64,000 nucleotides of DNA, from NCBI GenBank assembly GCA_902611405.1, contig CACLZL010000003.1:1-64000 (forward strand). The letters are read 5' to 3'. This stretch comes from an uncultured Pelagibacteraceae bacterium (GTDB lineage: Bacteria > Pseudomonadota > Alphaproteobacteria > Pelagibacterales > Pelagibacteraceae). Positions 8,821 to 17,636 of this stretch are shown piece after piece (position 1 is the stretch's first letter; every line of letters begins with the position of its first letter). Below the pieces are notes generated by a model. The model was not told the DNA's origin. It made no database searches and worked only from the letters and a program-made list of their open reading frames with translations. The position numbers were made by a program, and so were the translations under genes.

Positions 8821-9560
8821 GTCCAAGATTAGAAGGTAAAAAAATTCTCGTGACAGCAGCAGGCCAAGGGATTGGAAAAGCAACAGCAATTGCATTTCAT
8901 AAAGAAGGTGCTCATGTCACTGCAACTGATTTAAATGATAAAACTTTAGCTGATTTAAATAAAGAATATCCTGAGATAAAAGTGCAAAATTTAGATTCAA
9001 CAGATAACAATGCAATTATAGAATTTACTAAAACTTTAGATAAAGTTGATGTTTTGTTTAATGCTGTTGGATTTGTCCATCATGGAACAATATTAGAATG
9101 TGATGAAAAAGATTGGGATTTTTCTTCTAATGTAAATGTCAAGTCGATGTACTATATGTGTAAAGCTATTTTACCTTTAATGATCAAACAAAATGGTGGA
9201 AGTATTATTAATATATCTTCATGTGCATCTAGCTTTAAAGGTTTTCCAAATAGATTTGTTTACGGAACAACAAAGGGTGCAGTGATTGGTTTAACAAAGG
9301 CGATTGCAGCAGATTTCGTTAAACAAAATATTAGATGTAATTCAATTGCGCCAGGTACAGTTTATTCACCTTCTTGGCAAGATAGGGTAAATCAAAGTCC
9401 AGATCCTGTTCAAGCAAAAAAAGATTTTATAGCAAGACAACCTATGGGAAGGTTAGGAACTGCAGAAGAAATAGCAGCTGTAGCTGTATATTTAGCTAGC
9501 GACGATGCAACATTTACGACAGGAAGTACAATTCATGTTGATGGTGGAATTTCAATATAA
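8817..9560 (+). CDS. Short-chain dehydrogenase, likely 2-keto-3-deoxy-L-fuconate dehydrogenase type
   Basis: This is a 247-aa classical SDR. The cofactor motif is VTAAGQGIGKATA (residues 12-24), the structural motif is NAVG, the catalytic Ser lies in NISSCAS, the YGTTK pair supplies Tyr and Lys, and the C-terminal VDGGISI is typical. The opening RLEGKKILVTAAGQGIG resembles the SDRs that act on 2-keto-3-deoxy-L-fuconate and the related DHRS6 family. The genes that follow encode the hydrolase, dehydratase and lactonase of the same pathway, so I favour that oxidation. Sequence alone cannot fix the substrate. Confidence 0.85.
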   Translation: MSPRLEGKKILVTAAGQGIGKATAIAFHKEGAHVTATDLNDKTLADLNKEYPEIKVQNLDSTDNNAIIEFTKTLDKVDVLFNAVGFVHHGTILECDEKDWDFSSNVNVKSMYYMCKAILPLMIKQNGGSIINISSCASSFKGFPNRFVYGTTKGAVIGLTKAIAADFVKQNIRCNSIAPGTVYSPSWQDRVNQSPDPVQAKKDFIARQPMGRLGTAEEIAAVAVYLASDDATFTTGSTIHVDGGISI

Positions 9561-9581
9561 TTAAACAACAAAAGGATAAAT

Positions 9582-10424
9582 ATGAAGTTATTAAGAGTAG
9601 GACAAAAAGGAAGTGAAAAGCCAGCTATTATGGATAAGGATGGTAAAATTAGGGATATAAGTTCTCATATTAAAGATTTAAATCCTGATTTTTTAAACTT
9701 TGAGACTTTTGCAAAGTTACAAAATGCTGATTTATCGAATTTACCTGAATTATCCTCAAATGAAAGAATAGGCTCTTGTATAACTAGCCCACGTAAGTTT
9801 ATAGCTATAGGCCTTAATTATTCAGATCATGCTGCTGAAGTTGGTGCTGATATTCCAAAAGAACCAATAGTTTTTATGAAGGCAACTAGCTGTATAGTTG
9901 GACCCAACGATGATGTTGAAATAGTTTCAGGATCAAAAAAATTAGACTGGGAGGTAGAGCTTGGTATTGTAATTGGTAAAGAAGCCAAACATATTGCAGA
10001 AAATCAATCACAAGATCATATTTTAGGTTATTGTTTAGTAAATGATGTAAGTGAACGTGAGTGGCAACTTGAAAAAATGGGACAATGGGTTAAAGGAAAA
10101 TCTCATGACACTTATGGCCCTGTTGGTCCACATTTAGTTACAAAAGATGAAATATCAGACGTTAATAATTTAAAAATGAGCTTAGATGTAAATGGAAAAA
10201 GAATGCAAACAGGTAATACAAGCACAATGATATTTAATGTTGATGTGATAGTGTCTTATTTGAGTAAGTATATGACTCTTTTACCAGGAGATATAATTAC
10301 AACTGGTACACCTCCAGGAGTAGGCATGGGAATGAAGCCACAGCAGTTCTTAAAAGCAGGTGATATGATGAAATTATCAGTTGAGAATTTAGGAGAGCAA
10401 AACTCGAAGGTAGTTGCTTTATAA
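9582..10424 (+). CDS. Fumarylacetoacetate hydrolase family protein, likely 2,4-diketo-3-deoxy-L-fuconate hydrolase
   Basis: The FAH family cleaves C-C bonds in 2,4-diketo acids. This 280-aa protein has the short N-terminal domain (MKLLRVGQKGSEKPAI) followed by the FAH core with GLNYSDHAAEVGADIP, the metal ligands in DWEVELGIVIG (E-x-E pattern), NDVSEREWQ, KSHDTYGPVGP and TGTPPGVGMGMKP. Close relatives hydrolyse diketo-deoxy-fuconate to pyruvate and lactate. Many are labelled ureidoglycolate lyase in databases, which the context here does not support. A clear AAAGGA Shine-Dalgarno sequence precedes the ATG. Confidence 0.85.
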   Translation: MKLLRVGQKGSEKPAIMDKDGKIRDISSHIKDLNPDFLNFETFAKLQNADLSNLPELSSNERIGSCITSPRKFIAIGLNYSDHAAEVGADIPKEPIVFMKATSCIVGPNDDVEIVSGSKKLDWEVELGIVIGKEAKHIAENQSQDHILGYCLVNDVSEREWQLEKMGQWVKGKSHDTYGPVGPHLVTKDEISDVNNLKMSLDVNGKRMQTGNTSTMIFNVDVIVSYLSKYMTLLPGDIITTGTPPGVGMGMKPQQFLKAGDMMKLSVENLGEQNSKVVAL

Positions 10425-10430
10425 TTTGTT

Positions 10431-11603
10431 GTGAAAATAACTTCTATTAAAAGTCATGTACTTAGATATGAGTTAGAAAAAGAACTCGGTTACTCACAAC
10501 AATATTACAAACATCGTACAGCCCACCTAGTTGAAGTCCAAACAGATGAAGGAATAACGGGATGGGGTGAGTGTTTTGGTCCTGGAAATATAGCTTTAGC
10601 GAATAAGTTTATTGTTGAAAAGGTTATACAGCCTTTAGTAATTGGAGAAGATCCTTTAAACAAAGAACATATCTGGCAAAAAGTATACAACCTTTTAAGA
10701 GATAGCGGTCAAAAGGGAATGCCAATTCAAGCATTATCAGGAGTGGATATTGCTTTATGGGATATCCTTGGAAAGAAAACAAATGCTCCTCTTTATCAAC
10801 TTGTTGGTGGTAAATGTAATAATGAAGTTCCAGTATATGGATATGGAATGATGTTACAAAAAAAATCAGTTGATGAATTGATTGCCATGTTCAAAGAAGA
10901 ATCTAAGAAAATAAAATCAAAAAATTTTAAAGCCATGAAAATGAAAGTTGGATTAGGTCCAAACGAAGATTTAAAGTTGGTTCAGGCTGTAAGAGACACT
11001 GTTGGAAAAGATTTTAAATTAATGGTTGATGCCAATCACGCTTATCATTTGAAAGATGCTCTTTATGTTGGAAAAGGTTTAGATGAGCTAGATATTTATT
11101 GGTTTGAAGAACCTGTGGCTCCTGAAGATTATGAGGGCTACAGAGAATTAAAACAAAAAATCTCTACTAGCATTGCAGGAGGAGAAGCTGAATTTACCAA
11201 ATATGGCTGGAATAAATTAATATCAAATAAATGTATTGATATAGCTCAACCTGAGGTTTGTGGACTTGGCGGAATTACAGAGTATTTAAAAGTTGCAGCA
11301 TTAGCGCAAGCAAATTTTATACCAGTAATTAATCATGTATGGGGTTCAGCAATTAGTATTGCGGTTAACCTTCATTTGTTGACAGCACAACCAGATATGC
11401 CAGGCGGACTATTTCCATCTAAATCTATGCTTGAGTTTGATACAACAGAGAAAAATATTTTTATCACAGATTTGCCAGACGAAGAATTTTCAATTTTAGA
11501 CCAAGTTAAAAACAATGACGGTTTTGCATCAGTAACAGATAATGTGGGTATTGGAATTAATCCTGATGAAGATTTTATAAAGGAGTTTGAAGTAAATGAA
11601 TAA
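10431..11603 (+). CDS. Mandelate racemase / muconate lactonizing (enolase superfamily) sugar-acid dehydratase
   Basis: This 390-aa protein has the enolase-superfamily N-terminal capping domain and a C-terminal barrel. Candidate acid/base and metal residues are visible: KAMKMKVG (K-x-K, near residue 170), LMVDANHAY (Asp), WFEEPVAPED (Glu), IAGGEAEFTKYG (Glu) and NHVWGSA (His). This is the dehydratase-type set used by L-fuconate, gluconate and related sugar-acid dehydratases. It starts with GTG at 10431, six bases after the FAH gene. With the adjacent SDR, FAH hydrolase and lactonase it supplies the first step of a non-phosphorylating deoxy-acid pathway. Its substrate is inferred from context. 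Confidence 0.88.
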   Translation: MKITSIKSHVLRYELEKELGYSQQYYKHRTAHLVEVQTDEGITGWGECFGPGNIALANKFIVEKVIQPLVIGEDPLNKEHIWQKVYNLLRDSGQKGMPIQALSGVDIALWDILGKKTNAPLYQLVGGKCNNEVPVYGYGMMLQKKSVDELIAMFKEESKKIKSKNFKAMKMKVGLGPNEDLKLVQAVRDTVGKDFKLMVDANHAYHLKDALYVGKGLDELDIYWFEEPVAPEDYEGYRELKQKISTSIAGGEAEFTKYGWNKLISNKCIDIAQPEVCGLGGITEYLKVAALAQANFIPVINHVWGSAISIAVNLHLLTAQPDMPGGLFPSKSMLEFDTTEKNIFITDLPDEEFSILDQVKNNDGFASVTDNVGIGINPDEDFIKEFEVNE

Positions 11604-12507
11604 AATAAAAACCTCAGAACCAAAACCTCTTTGGAAAATAAGATGTACTTTAGGTGAAGGAACATTATGGGTTGGTGAACATAATTCAATTTATTTTGTA
11701 GATATTAAAAAAAAGAAAATTTGTTCTTTCAATATTAAAAATAAAAAAAAGAAAATCTATAAAGTAAATAAAGAAATTGGTTTTATCGCTCATATCAAAG
11801 ATCATATTTTTATTTTAGGTCTTCAAGGTGAATTAAGAATTCAAAATCTTAAATCAAAAAAAATTTTAAAATCAATTAAGATAGAACCAAGCTTGAAACT
11901 AAATAGAATTAATGATGGAAAAACAGATCCTGCTGGAAATCTTTGGTTTGGCACTATGGATAACCTTGAAAGAAAAATTGAAAAAGGTTCTTTATATAAA
12001 TTAGATAAAAATTTTAAGTTAATAAAAGTTGATAAAAATTATAGAATTACTAATGGACCAGCGTTTATTGATCAATATAATTTTTATCACACTGATAGCG
12101 CAAAAAAAAATATTTATAAAATAAAAATAAATAAAAATAATAAAATTATTAGTAAAAAAATATTTAAAAAATTCTCAATCCAAGATGGAGCACCTGATGG
12201 TATGACTTTAGATAAAAATAAAAATTTATGGGTAGCTCATTTCCACGGTGCTTGTGTTTCTGTATTTAATTCAAAAGCAAAATTAATTCATAGAATTCAG
12301 TTTCCTGCAAAAAATATAACTAATTGTGCATTTGGAGGTAAAAATACTAAAGATCTTTACGTTTCAACAGCAACAAAAGGTATGAGCACAGCAGATTTGC
12401 GAAAATTTAGATATTCAGGATTCTTTTTTAGTGTAAAAACAAATGCAAAAGGAGTTTTACAAAAAAAATTTAGATTAAGTAATGAAGAAAAGAGATCTTT
12501 ACTATGA
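11596..12507 (+). CDS. SMP-30/gluconolactonase-family sugar lactonase
   Basis: A 303-aa six-bladed propeller lactonase that opens aldonolactones to aldonic acids. Seen in the sequence are the N-terminal CTLGEGTLWVGEHNSIYFVDI (metal Glu), NDGKTDPAGNLWFGTM (Asn and Asp near residue 113) and APDGMTLDKNKNLWVAHF (Asp near residue 200). It overlaps the previous gene by eight bases, and its AAGGAG ribosome-binding site lies inside that gene. The protein is unusually lysine- and asparagine-rich, which follows from the AT-rich composition. It overlaps the ppc start by 26 bases. It probably feeds the neighbouring dehydratase. Confidence 0.87.
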   Translation: MNKIKTSEPKPLWKIRCTLGEGTLWVGEHNSIYFVDIKKKKICSFNIKNKKKKIYKVNKEIGFIAHIKDHIFILGLQGELRIQNLKSKKILKSIKIEPSLKLNRINDGKTDPAGNLWFGTMDNLERKIEKGSLYKLDKNFKLIKVDKNYRITNGPAFIDQYNFYHTDSAKKNIYKIKINKNNKIISKKIFKKFSIQDGAPDGMTLDKNKNLWVAHFHGACVSVFNSKAKLIHRIQFPAKNITNCAFGGKNTKDLYVSTATKGMSTADLRKFRYSGFFFSVKTNAKGVLQKKFRLSNEEKRSLL

Positions 12508-15172
12508 GCGAATACCTACAAAGCTTTTAAGAGAAGATATTCGATTATTAGGAACTTTTTTAGGAAGAGTAATTAAAGATCAAGAAGGAGAAGCCTTTTT
12601 TAAAATTGTTGAAAGACTTAGATTACTATCAAAAAACACATTATTAGATTTAAAAAAGAGCAAAGTTTTCTCAAAATTATCAAAAGAAGTAAAAAAACTT
12701 TCGCCAGAAAAAACTTTTAAAATCACAAGGGCCTTTTCGCACATCTTAAATTTAATGAATTTAGCAGAGTCATTGGACGCATCTAGAAAGCTAAATGAAT
12801 ATGAAAATCCATATTTTAAAGGGAAACGTCAAAATTTATTTATTGAGGATATTATTGAGGGACTTTTTAAAAATAAAAATATTTCAAATAATAAAATTTA
12901 TGATTTAGCAACTAAGCTTGACATAGGAATAGTTCTTACTGCTCATCCAACAGAGGTTAAAAGAAGAACTTTAATTCAAAAATATGCAAATTTGATTAAA
13001 ATTATGGAGCAACGTCATCTCTATAAAAAATACCCATCAAAAATTATAGAATTAGATAGAAAACTGTATTCTGAAATAGCAATTATTTGGAAAACAGATG
13101 AGCTAAAAAGAACAAAACCTTCTCCATTAGATGAGGCTAAGTGGGGTTTGGCAGTAATTGAGGATAGTTTGTGGGACACAATTCCAAAGGTTTATAAAAG
13201 ATTAAATGATATTTTTAGAAAAAATTTAAATAAAGATTTGCCAAGAAATTTTAATCCTATTCAATTTGGCTCATGGATGGGAGGAGATAGAGATGGAAAT
13301 CCAAATGTCACTGCAGAAGTAACTAAGAAAGTAATTTTATTTTCAAGATGGCAAGCAGCAAAACTGTACGAGAAAGAACTTACTCAATTAATTCAAGATC
13401 TATCTATGGAAGAATGTTCTCCTGCAATCAGGAAAGTTACTGGAAAAAGTTTTGAACCCTACAGGGTTTATTTAAGACCATTAAGAGATAAAGTTAGAAA
13501 TACCCATCAATTAATTGAAGAACATATTAATTTTAATAAAGATTTAGATGAAAAAAAATTACTTCAAGATAAAGATGAGATTATAAATCCTTTAAGAGAA
13601 GTAAGAACCTCACTAAATCAAAACAAAGGCCAACATATTGCAAATGCTGATTTGTTAGATTTAATTAGAAGAGCCAGATGTTTTGGTGTCAATCTTGCAA
13701 GACTAGATATAAGGCAAGAGTCTGATCGGCATAAAAAATTATTAAATGAAATATTTAAGAAGAAATATAAAATTAATTTCTCTTCACTAACTGAAAGTGA
13801 AAAAATAAAACTTTTAAATAAAACTATTAAAGAAAGAAAATCTTTTGTTAAAAAAATAAATATACGAGACAAAGATAATAAAGAAGTATGGAACACCTTT
13901 CAACAAATTGCAAAAGAACCAGAGCAATGCTTGGGTGCTTATGTTATATCAATGACTTCAACAGCATCTGATATTTTATCTGTTTATTTTTTACAAATGC
14001 AGGCACAGATTAAGAATTTATTAAGAGTTGTACCACTCTTTGAAACTTTAGAGGATTTAAAAAATGCTAATAGCGTTATGAATAATTTATTTAAAATTTC
14101 ATGGTATAGAAAAATAATTAAGTCGAAACAGGAAGTAATGATTGGATATTCAGATTCTAGTAAAGATGCTGGAAAATTATCTGCTAGTTGGCATCAATAT
14201 AAACTTCAAGAAGAACTTAGAAATCTGGCTAAAAAATATAAGATAGATCTTGTTTTCTTCCACGGTAGAGGTGGTTCTCCAGGAAGAGGAGGTGGTCCAA
14301 TCCAGGCTACCTTAAAATCACAACCTTCAGGAACTGTTAATGGCAAAATTAGAATTACGGATCAAGGAGAGGTAATCCAACAAAAATACGGTTATAAACC
14401 ATTAGCTGAGTACAATTTATGTAGCTATATAGGAGCTGTAATGGATGCTTCTTTAAATCCACCACCCAGATCAAAAAAAAGTTGGCGTCAATTAATTCAA
14501 AAAATGTCAGAAATTTCTACATCTTCATATAGAAAATACTTAAATCAAAGTGAAGATTTCATTCGTTACTTTAAAATTGTTACACCCCATAAATCACTTG
14601 GAAAGCTTGCAATTGGATCAAGACCAACCAAAAGAAAGAACATTGATAATATTCAAAGTTTAAGAGCTATTCCTTGGGTATTTGCTTGGACGCAAATTAG
14701 ATTAATGTTACCAGCATGGCTCGGCACCACAGAAGCACTGCGATACGGATCAATTAAAAAATTTAAAAAGACAATGAGTGATATGGAGAGAAATTGGCCT
14801 TACTTTGTGTCAACCATGGATATTTTAGATATGGTAATCTCTAAAGTAGATCCTGATATATCGGTTATTTATGAAAATAATTTAGCTGACGCTTCATTGA
14901 AGAGAATTGGTAAAAAATTAAGATTTCAATTTGAGGCACTGGTCAAATTGCACAATAAAATTACCCCTAAAGAAGTGGTAAAAGAGAGAAAAGAATTTAG
15001 AAAAGCTTTATTTATAAGAAATAATTATACAGAAATGCTAAATATACTTCAGGCTAATGTAATGAATAAATTAACACATAAAAAATATAATAAATTAGAT
15101 AAAAAATTACTTGAGGATGCTTTAATGACATCGATTGCAGGTATTTCTGCAGCTATGAAGAATACCGGATAA
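12482..15172 (+). CDS. ppc: Phosphoenolpyruvate carboxylase
   Basis: Converts phosphoenolpyruvate and bicarbonate to oxaloacetate, an anaplerotic cytosolic step. The 896-aa length is normal for bacterial PEPC. Diagnostic motifs are all present: TAHPTEVKRRT near residue 153 (catalytic His), GGDRDGNP, GYSDSSKDAGK, the glycine loop FHGRGGSPGRGGGP from residue 593, and AIPWVFAWTQ. I keep the ATG at 12482 although it lies 26 bases inside the lactonase gene, because the protein begins shortly before the conserved REDIRLLG region and no later Met exists before it. Its last base overlaps the ccdA start. Confidence 0.97.
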   Translation: MKKRDLYYERIPTKLLREDIRLLGTFLGRVIKDQEGEAFFKIVERLRLLSKNTLLDLKKSKVFSKLSKEVKKLSPEKTFKITRAFSHILNLMNLAESLDASRKLNEYENPYFKGKRQNLFIEDIIEGLFKNKNISNNKIYDLATKLDIGIVLTAHPTEVKRRTLIQKYANLIKIMEQRHLYKKYPSKIIELDRKLYSEIAIIWKTDELKRTKPSPLDEAKWGLAVIEDSLWDTIPKVYKRLNDIFRKNLNKDLPRNFNPIQFGSWMGGDRDGNPNVTAEVTKKVILFSRWQAAKLYEKELTQLIQDLSMEECSPAIRKVTGKSFEPYRVYLRPLRDKVRNTHQLIEEHINFNKDLDEKKLLQDKDEIINPLREVRTSLNQNKGQHIANADLLDLIRRARCFGVNLARLDIRQESDRHKKLLNEIFKKKYKINFSSLTESEKIKLLNKTIKERKSFVKKINIRDKDNKEVWNTFQQIAKEPEQCLGAYVISMTSTASDILSVYFLQMQAQIKNLLRVVPLFETLEDLKNANSVMNNLFKISWYRKIIKSKQEVMIGYSDSSKDAGKLSASWHQYKLQEELRNLAKKYKIDLVFFHGRGGSPGRGGGPIQATLKSQPSGTVNGKIRITDQGEVIQQKYGYKPLAEYNLCSYIGAVMDASLNPPPRSKKSWRQLIQKMSEISTSSYRKYLNQSEDFIRYFKIVTPHKSLGKLAIGSRPTKRKNIDNIQSLRAIPWVFAWTQIRLMLPAWLGTTEALRYGSIKKFKKTMSDMERNWPYFVSTMDILDMVISKVDPDISVIYENNLADASLKRIGKKLRFQFEALVKLHNKITPKEVVKERKEFRKALFIRNNYTEMLNILQANVMNKLTHKKYNKLDKKLLEDALMTSIAGISAAMKNTG

Positions 15173-15879
15173 TGTTTGAATACTTAATTGCTTTTGGAGC
15201 AGGACTTATAAGTTTTTTATCTCCATGTGTTTTACCTTTAATACCAGGATATATTTCATATATATCTGGTCAATCTTTGCAGGAAATTTTAAATCAAAAA
15301 AAAATAAATTTTTTTCCTTTAATTTTATTTTGCTTGGGTTTTTCAACTGTATTTGTAATTTTAGGAGCATCTGCATCTTTTTTAGGACAGGCACTTTTAC
15401 AAAATTCTGAAGTCTTAAGAATTTCAGCTGGAATAGTTATAATAATTTTTTCTCTTCAATTAATTGGAGTAATCAATATTCCATATTTAAATTTTGAAAA
15501 AAGATTTGATGCAAAAGAATCTAGAAATATTCTTTTTCCATATGTGATTGGTGTCGCTTTTGGATTTGGTTGGACACCATGTATTGGTCCAATTTTAGGT
15601 TCAATTTTAGCTTTAGCATCTATTGAAGAAACTTTGTCACGAGCTATAATTTTATTAATTTCTTATTCATTAGGTCTTGCTATTCCATTTGTTTTGTCAG
15701 GATATTTAATTCAAAGATTTTTATTATTTTCTAAAAATTTTAGAAAAAACATTAATTTGATCTCTAAAATTGGTGGAATAACTCTCTTAGTTACAGGTAT
15801 TTTAATTTTAACTAATCAACTACAAGCTATTGGATTTTATATAATTGAAATCTTTCCTTTTATGCAAAAATTCGGTTAA
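15172..15879 (+). CDS. ccdA: CcdA-type cytochrome c biogenesis / thiol-disulfide membrane protein
   Basis: A 235-aa integral membrane protein with about six helices. It carries electrons from cytoplasmic thioredoxin to periplasmic thiol proteins such as those reducing apocytochrome c. The two redox cysteines sit in the family motifs LSPCVLPLIPGY (helix 1, near residue 20) and GWTPCIGPILG (helix 4, near residue 130). This is the short CcdA form, without the periplasmic and thioredoxin domains of DsbD. Its ATG overlaps the ppc stop (TAATG), so it is coupled to ppc, though there is no evident metabolic link. Confidence 0.93.
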   Translation: MFEYLIAFGAGLISFLSPCVLPLIPGYISYISGQSLQEILNQKKINFFPLILFCLGFSTVFVILGASASFLGQALLQNSEVLRISAGIVIIIFSLQLIGVINIPYLNFEKRFDAKESRNILFPYVIGVAFGFGWTPCIGPILGSILALASIEETLSRAIILLISYSLGLAIPFVLSGYLIQRFLLFSKNFRKNINLISKIGGITLLVTGILILTNQLQAIGFYIIEIFPFMQKFG

Positions 15880-15888
15880 AAGGTATTA

Positions 15889-16476
15889 ATGAAAATTTAT
15901 CAAATAGACTCAAGTGCTAGAAAGAAAGGCTCAACTTCTCGAGCTCTAGCAAAAAAATTATTAGATAAAATTAAAAAGCCAGGAGACGAGGTATTTTACA
16001 GAGATTTAGATGATGAAATGCTTTTTGTAAGTGGCTTAACAGAGTCTGGAATGAAAATAGATGAAAAGGATCAAACCGAGCATCATAAAAAAATGTTTGA
16101 ACTCTCAGACAAACTAGTAAAAGAATTAAAAGAAAGTGATATCATAATAATTTCAGCACCAATTTATAACTATGGCCCACCTGCAACTTTAAAAGCATGG
16201 TCCGATTTAGCCGCAAGGATTGGAGAAACTTTTAAATTCAAACCAAATGGTAGAAGAGAGGGACTTCTAAAAAATAAAAAAGCCTACTTGGTCATCACTT
16301 CAGGAGGAACTAAATTAAACAGTTCAGAAGATTTTTTAACCCCTTGGTTAAAATTTATACTTAATTTTTTTGGTATAGAAAAAGTTGAAGTAATTAGTGC
16401 TGACCAAATGGCGCTAGACTATGAAAAATCAATAAGAGAAGCAGAGGCTCAAATTGAAAATATATCTATAGATTAA
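15889..16476 (+). CDS. Flavodoxin-fold NAD(P)H oxidoreductase (AcpD/azoreductase-like)
   Basis: A 195-aa protein of the FMN-dependent NADH-azoreductase/quinone reductase family. Residues 5-20 (DSSARKKGSTSRALA) match the phosphate-binding loop. IISAPIYNYGPPATLKAWSD near residue 90 and VITSGGT near residue 142 are the other flavin-contacting signatures. It starts nine bases after ccdA. Likely roles are quinone or azo-compound reduction in redox protection. Its 3' end overlaps that of the convergent dioxygenase by 11 bp. Confidence 0.85.
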   Translation: MKIYQIDSSARKKGSTSRALAKKLLDKIKKPGDEVFYRDLDDEMLFVSGLTESGMKIDEKDQTEHHKKMFELSDKLVKELKESDIIIISAPIYNYGPPATLKAWSDLAARIGETFKFKPNGRREGLLKNKKAYLVITSGGTKLNSSEDFLTPWLKFILNFFGIEKVEVISADQMALDYEKSIREAEAQIENISID

Positions 16477-17569
16477 ATTTTCTTTTTAGGTGTCTAAGTT
16501 TTCCTTCTGTACTATCGTAATCGATATAGCAACCTTGTAAAAATCTCTCTCCCTCTTTTGTTTCATAAGCTGTTCTTCCATGAAGCAATCTGTGATTATC
16601 CATCATCATCAAGTCTTTTGGTTCAAGTTTAAATTCAACCCTATATTTTTCTGAATTATACATTTCAGAAAGCTTTCTCCTTGCCTGATAGTATAGATCT
16701 AATTTTTCTTTATCTAGAATTGGAACATAGTCTAATCTAGGACTGAATCTTACTTGCTTAAAACTTTTGTCTTCATTAAGTTCAATTAAAGGAGATATTG
16801 TCTCTAAAACAACTTCTTTATCAACAAATCTAAATCTAACTTTTACCTCAGTTAAAATTTTATAAAATTCAGGGAATTCATTTTTTAAATCTTCAGTAAC
16901 TGTATAACCATCTACTAATGTTGATAACCCACCTGAAACTTTACTTTCTATACAGTGCAAAAGTTGAATGCATGGAACAGGATTTCTATATGGATTATCT
17001 GTATGGGGCGCTAAGGCCAAAGATGTATAAGCAAGATCGTTTGGATCTGGTTTAGATTTTACATCAAAATATTCTCCAAAATTTGTTCTTCGAACACTTC
17101 CTATGGAATTTGCAAATTCTACGATATAATTTTTTGATATTGGAATATTTTTTATTATAACAAATCCATATTTGTAAAAAGAAATAAGCAAATCATGCAT
17201 CTCTTTACTCTCATAAAAATTTTTTTGATATTCATAATTTTTGAAATTTTCTAAGCTAGAGTCCCATTTAGTTTTTTCTATAGATCTAATTACGATATCT
17301 TCTTTAGAAAATTCAGAAGCAATTTTATCAATCTCTAATTTTGAATTAACACCATCATTAAAATTAATTTCTAAATATTTTTCATTAATATTAACTTTAT
17401 TTATAGTGATATCTTTGTCTAAAAATGTTGGGTCAAAAAGTCTTTGTTGAGTTCCTTTATCTAAATATTCCACTCCATTTACCCTTTCTCTTAACCAGAA
17501 TGGGTGAATTTCTTTTTTTTCAGATCCATTATTTAAATAAACTTTGTTTTGAACTAGCTCAATTTTCAT
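16466..17569 (-). CDS. Gamma-butyrobetaine/trimethyllysine dioxygenase-like Fe(II)/2-oxoglutarate oxygenase
   Basis: A 367-aa oxygenase with two parts: an N-terminal GBBH-type domain (residues 1-95, including HPFWLRERV) and a TauD/TfdA catalytic domain. The iron triad is visible as H189-x-D191 in LAPHTDNPYRNP and H330 in NHRLLHGRTAY, with an arginine just downstream. This combination is typical of gamma-butyrobetaine hydroxylase and trimethyllysine dioxygenase, which act on quaternary amines. The second domain alone would also fit TauD-like sulfonate oxygenases. It is monocistronic on the minus strand. The reaction is inferred, not shown. Confidence 0.82.
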   Translation of the reverse strand: MKIELVQNKVYLNNGSEKKEIHPFWLRERVNGVEYLDKGTQQRLFDPTFLDKDITINKVNINEKYLEINFNDGVNSKLEIDKIASEFSKEDIVIRSIEKTKWDSSLENFKNYEYQKNFYESKEMHDLLISFYKYGFVIIKNIPISKNYIVEFANSIGSVRRTNFGEYFDVKSKPDPNDLAYTSLALAPHTDNPYRNPVPCIQLLHCIESKVSGGLSTLVDGYTVTEDLKNEFPEFYKILTEVKVRFRFVDKEVVLETISPLIELNEDKSFKQVRFSPRLDYVPILDKEKLDLYYQARRKLSEMYNSEKYRVEFKLEPKDLMMMDNHRLLHGRTAYETKEGERFLQGCYIDYDSTEGKLRHLKRKFNL

Positions 17570-17636
17570 ACCAATTATCCAAGAATTATTAAAAATTTAA
17601 CTTTAATCAACATAAATTAAATAGTAAGAGTTCAGT

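Noticed and set aside
15206-15410. Small frames on both strands within ccdA
   Set aside because: They lie inside the ccdA gene, whose cysteine motifs and helices are clear. They are products of AT-rich sequence in other frames.
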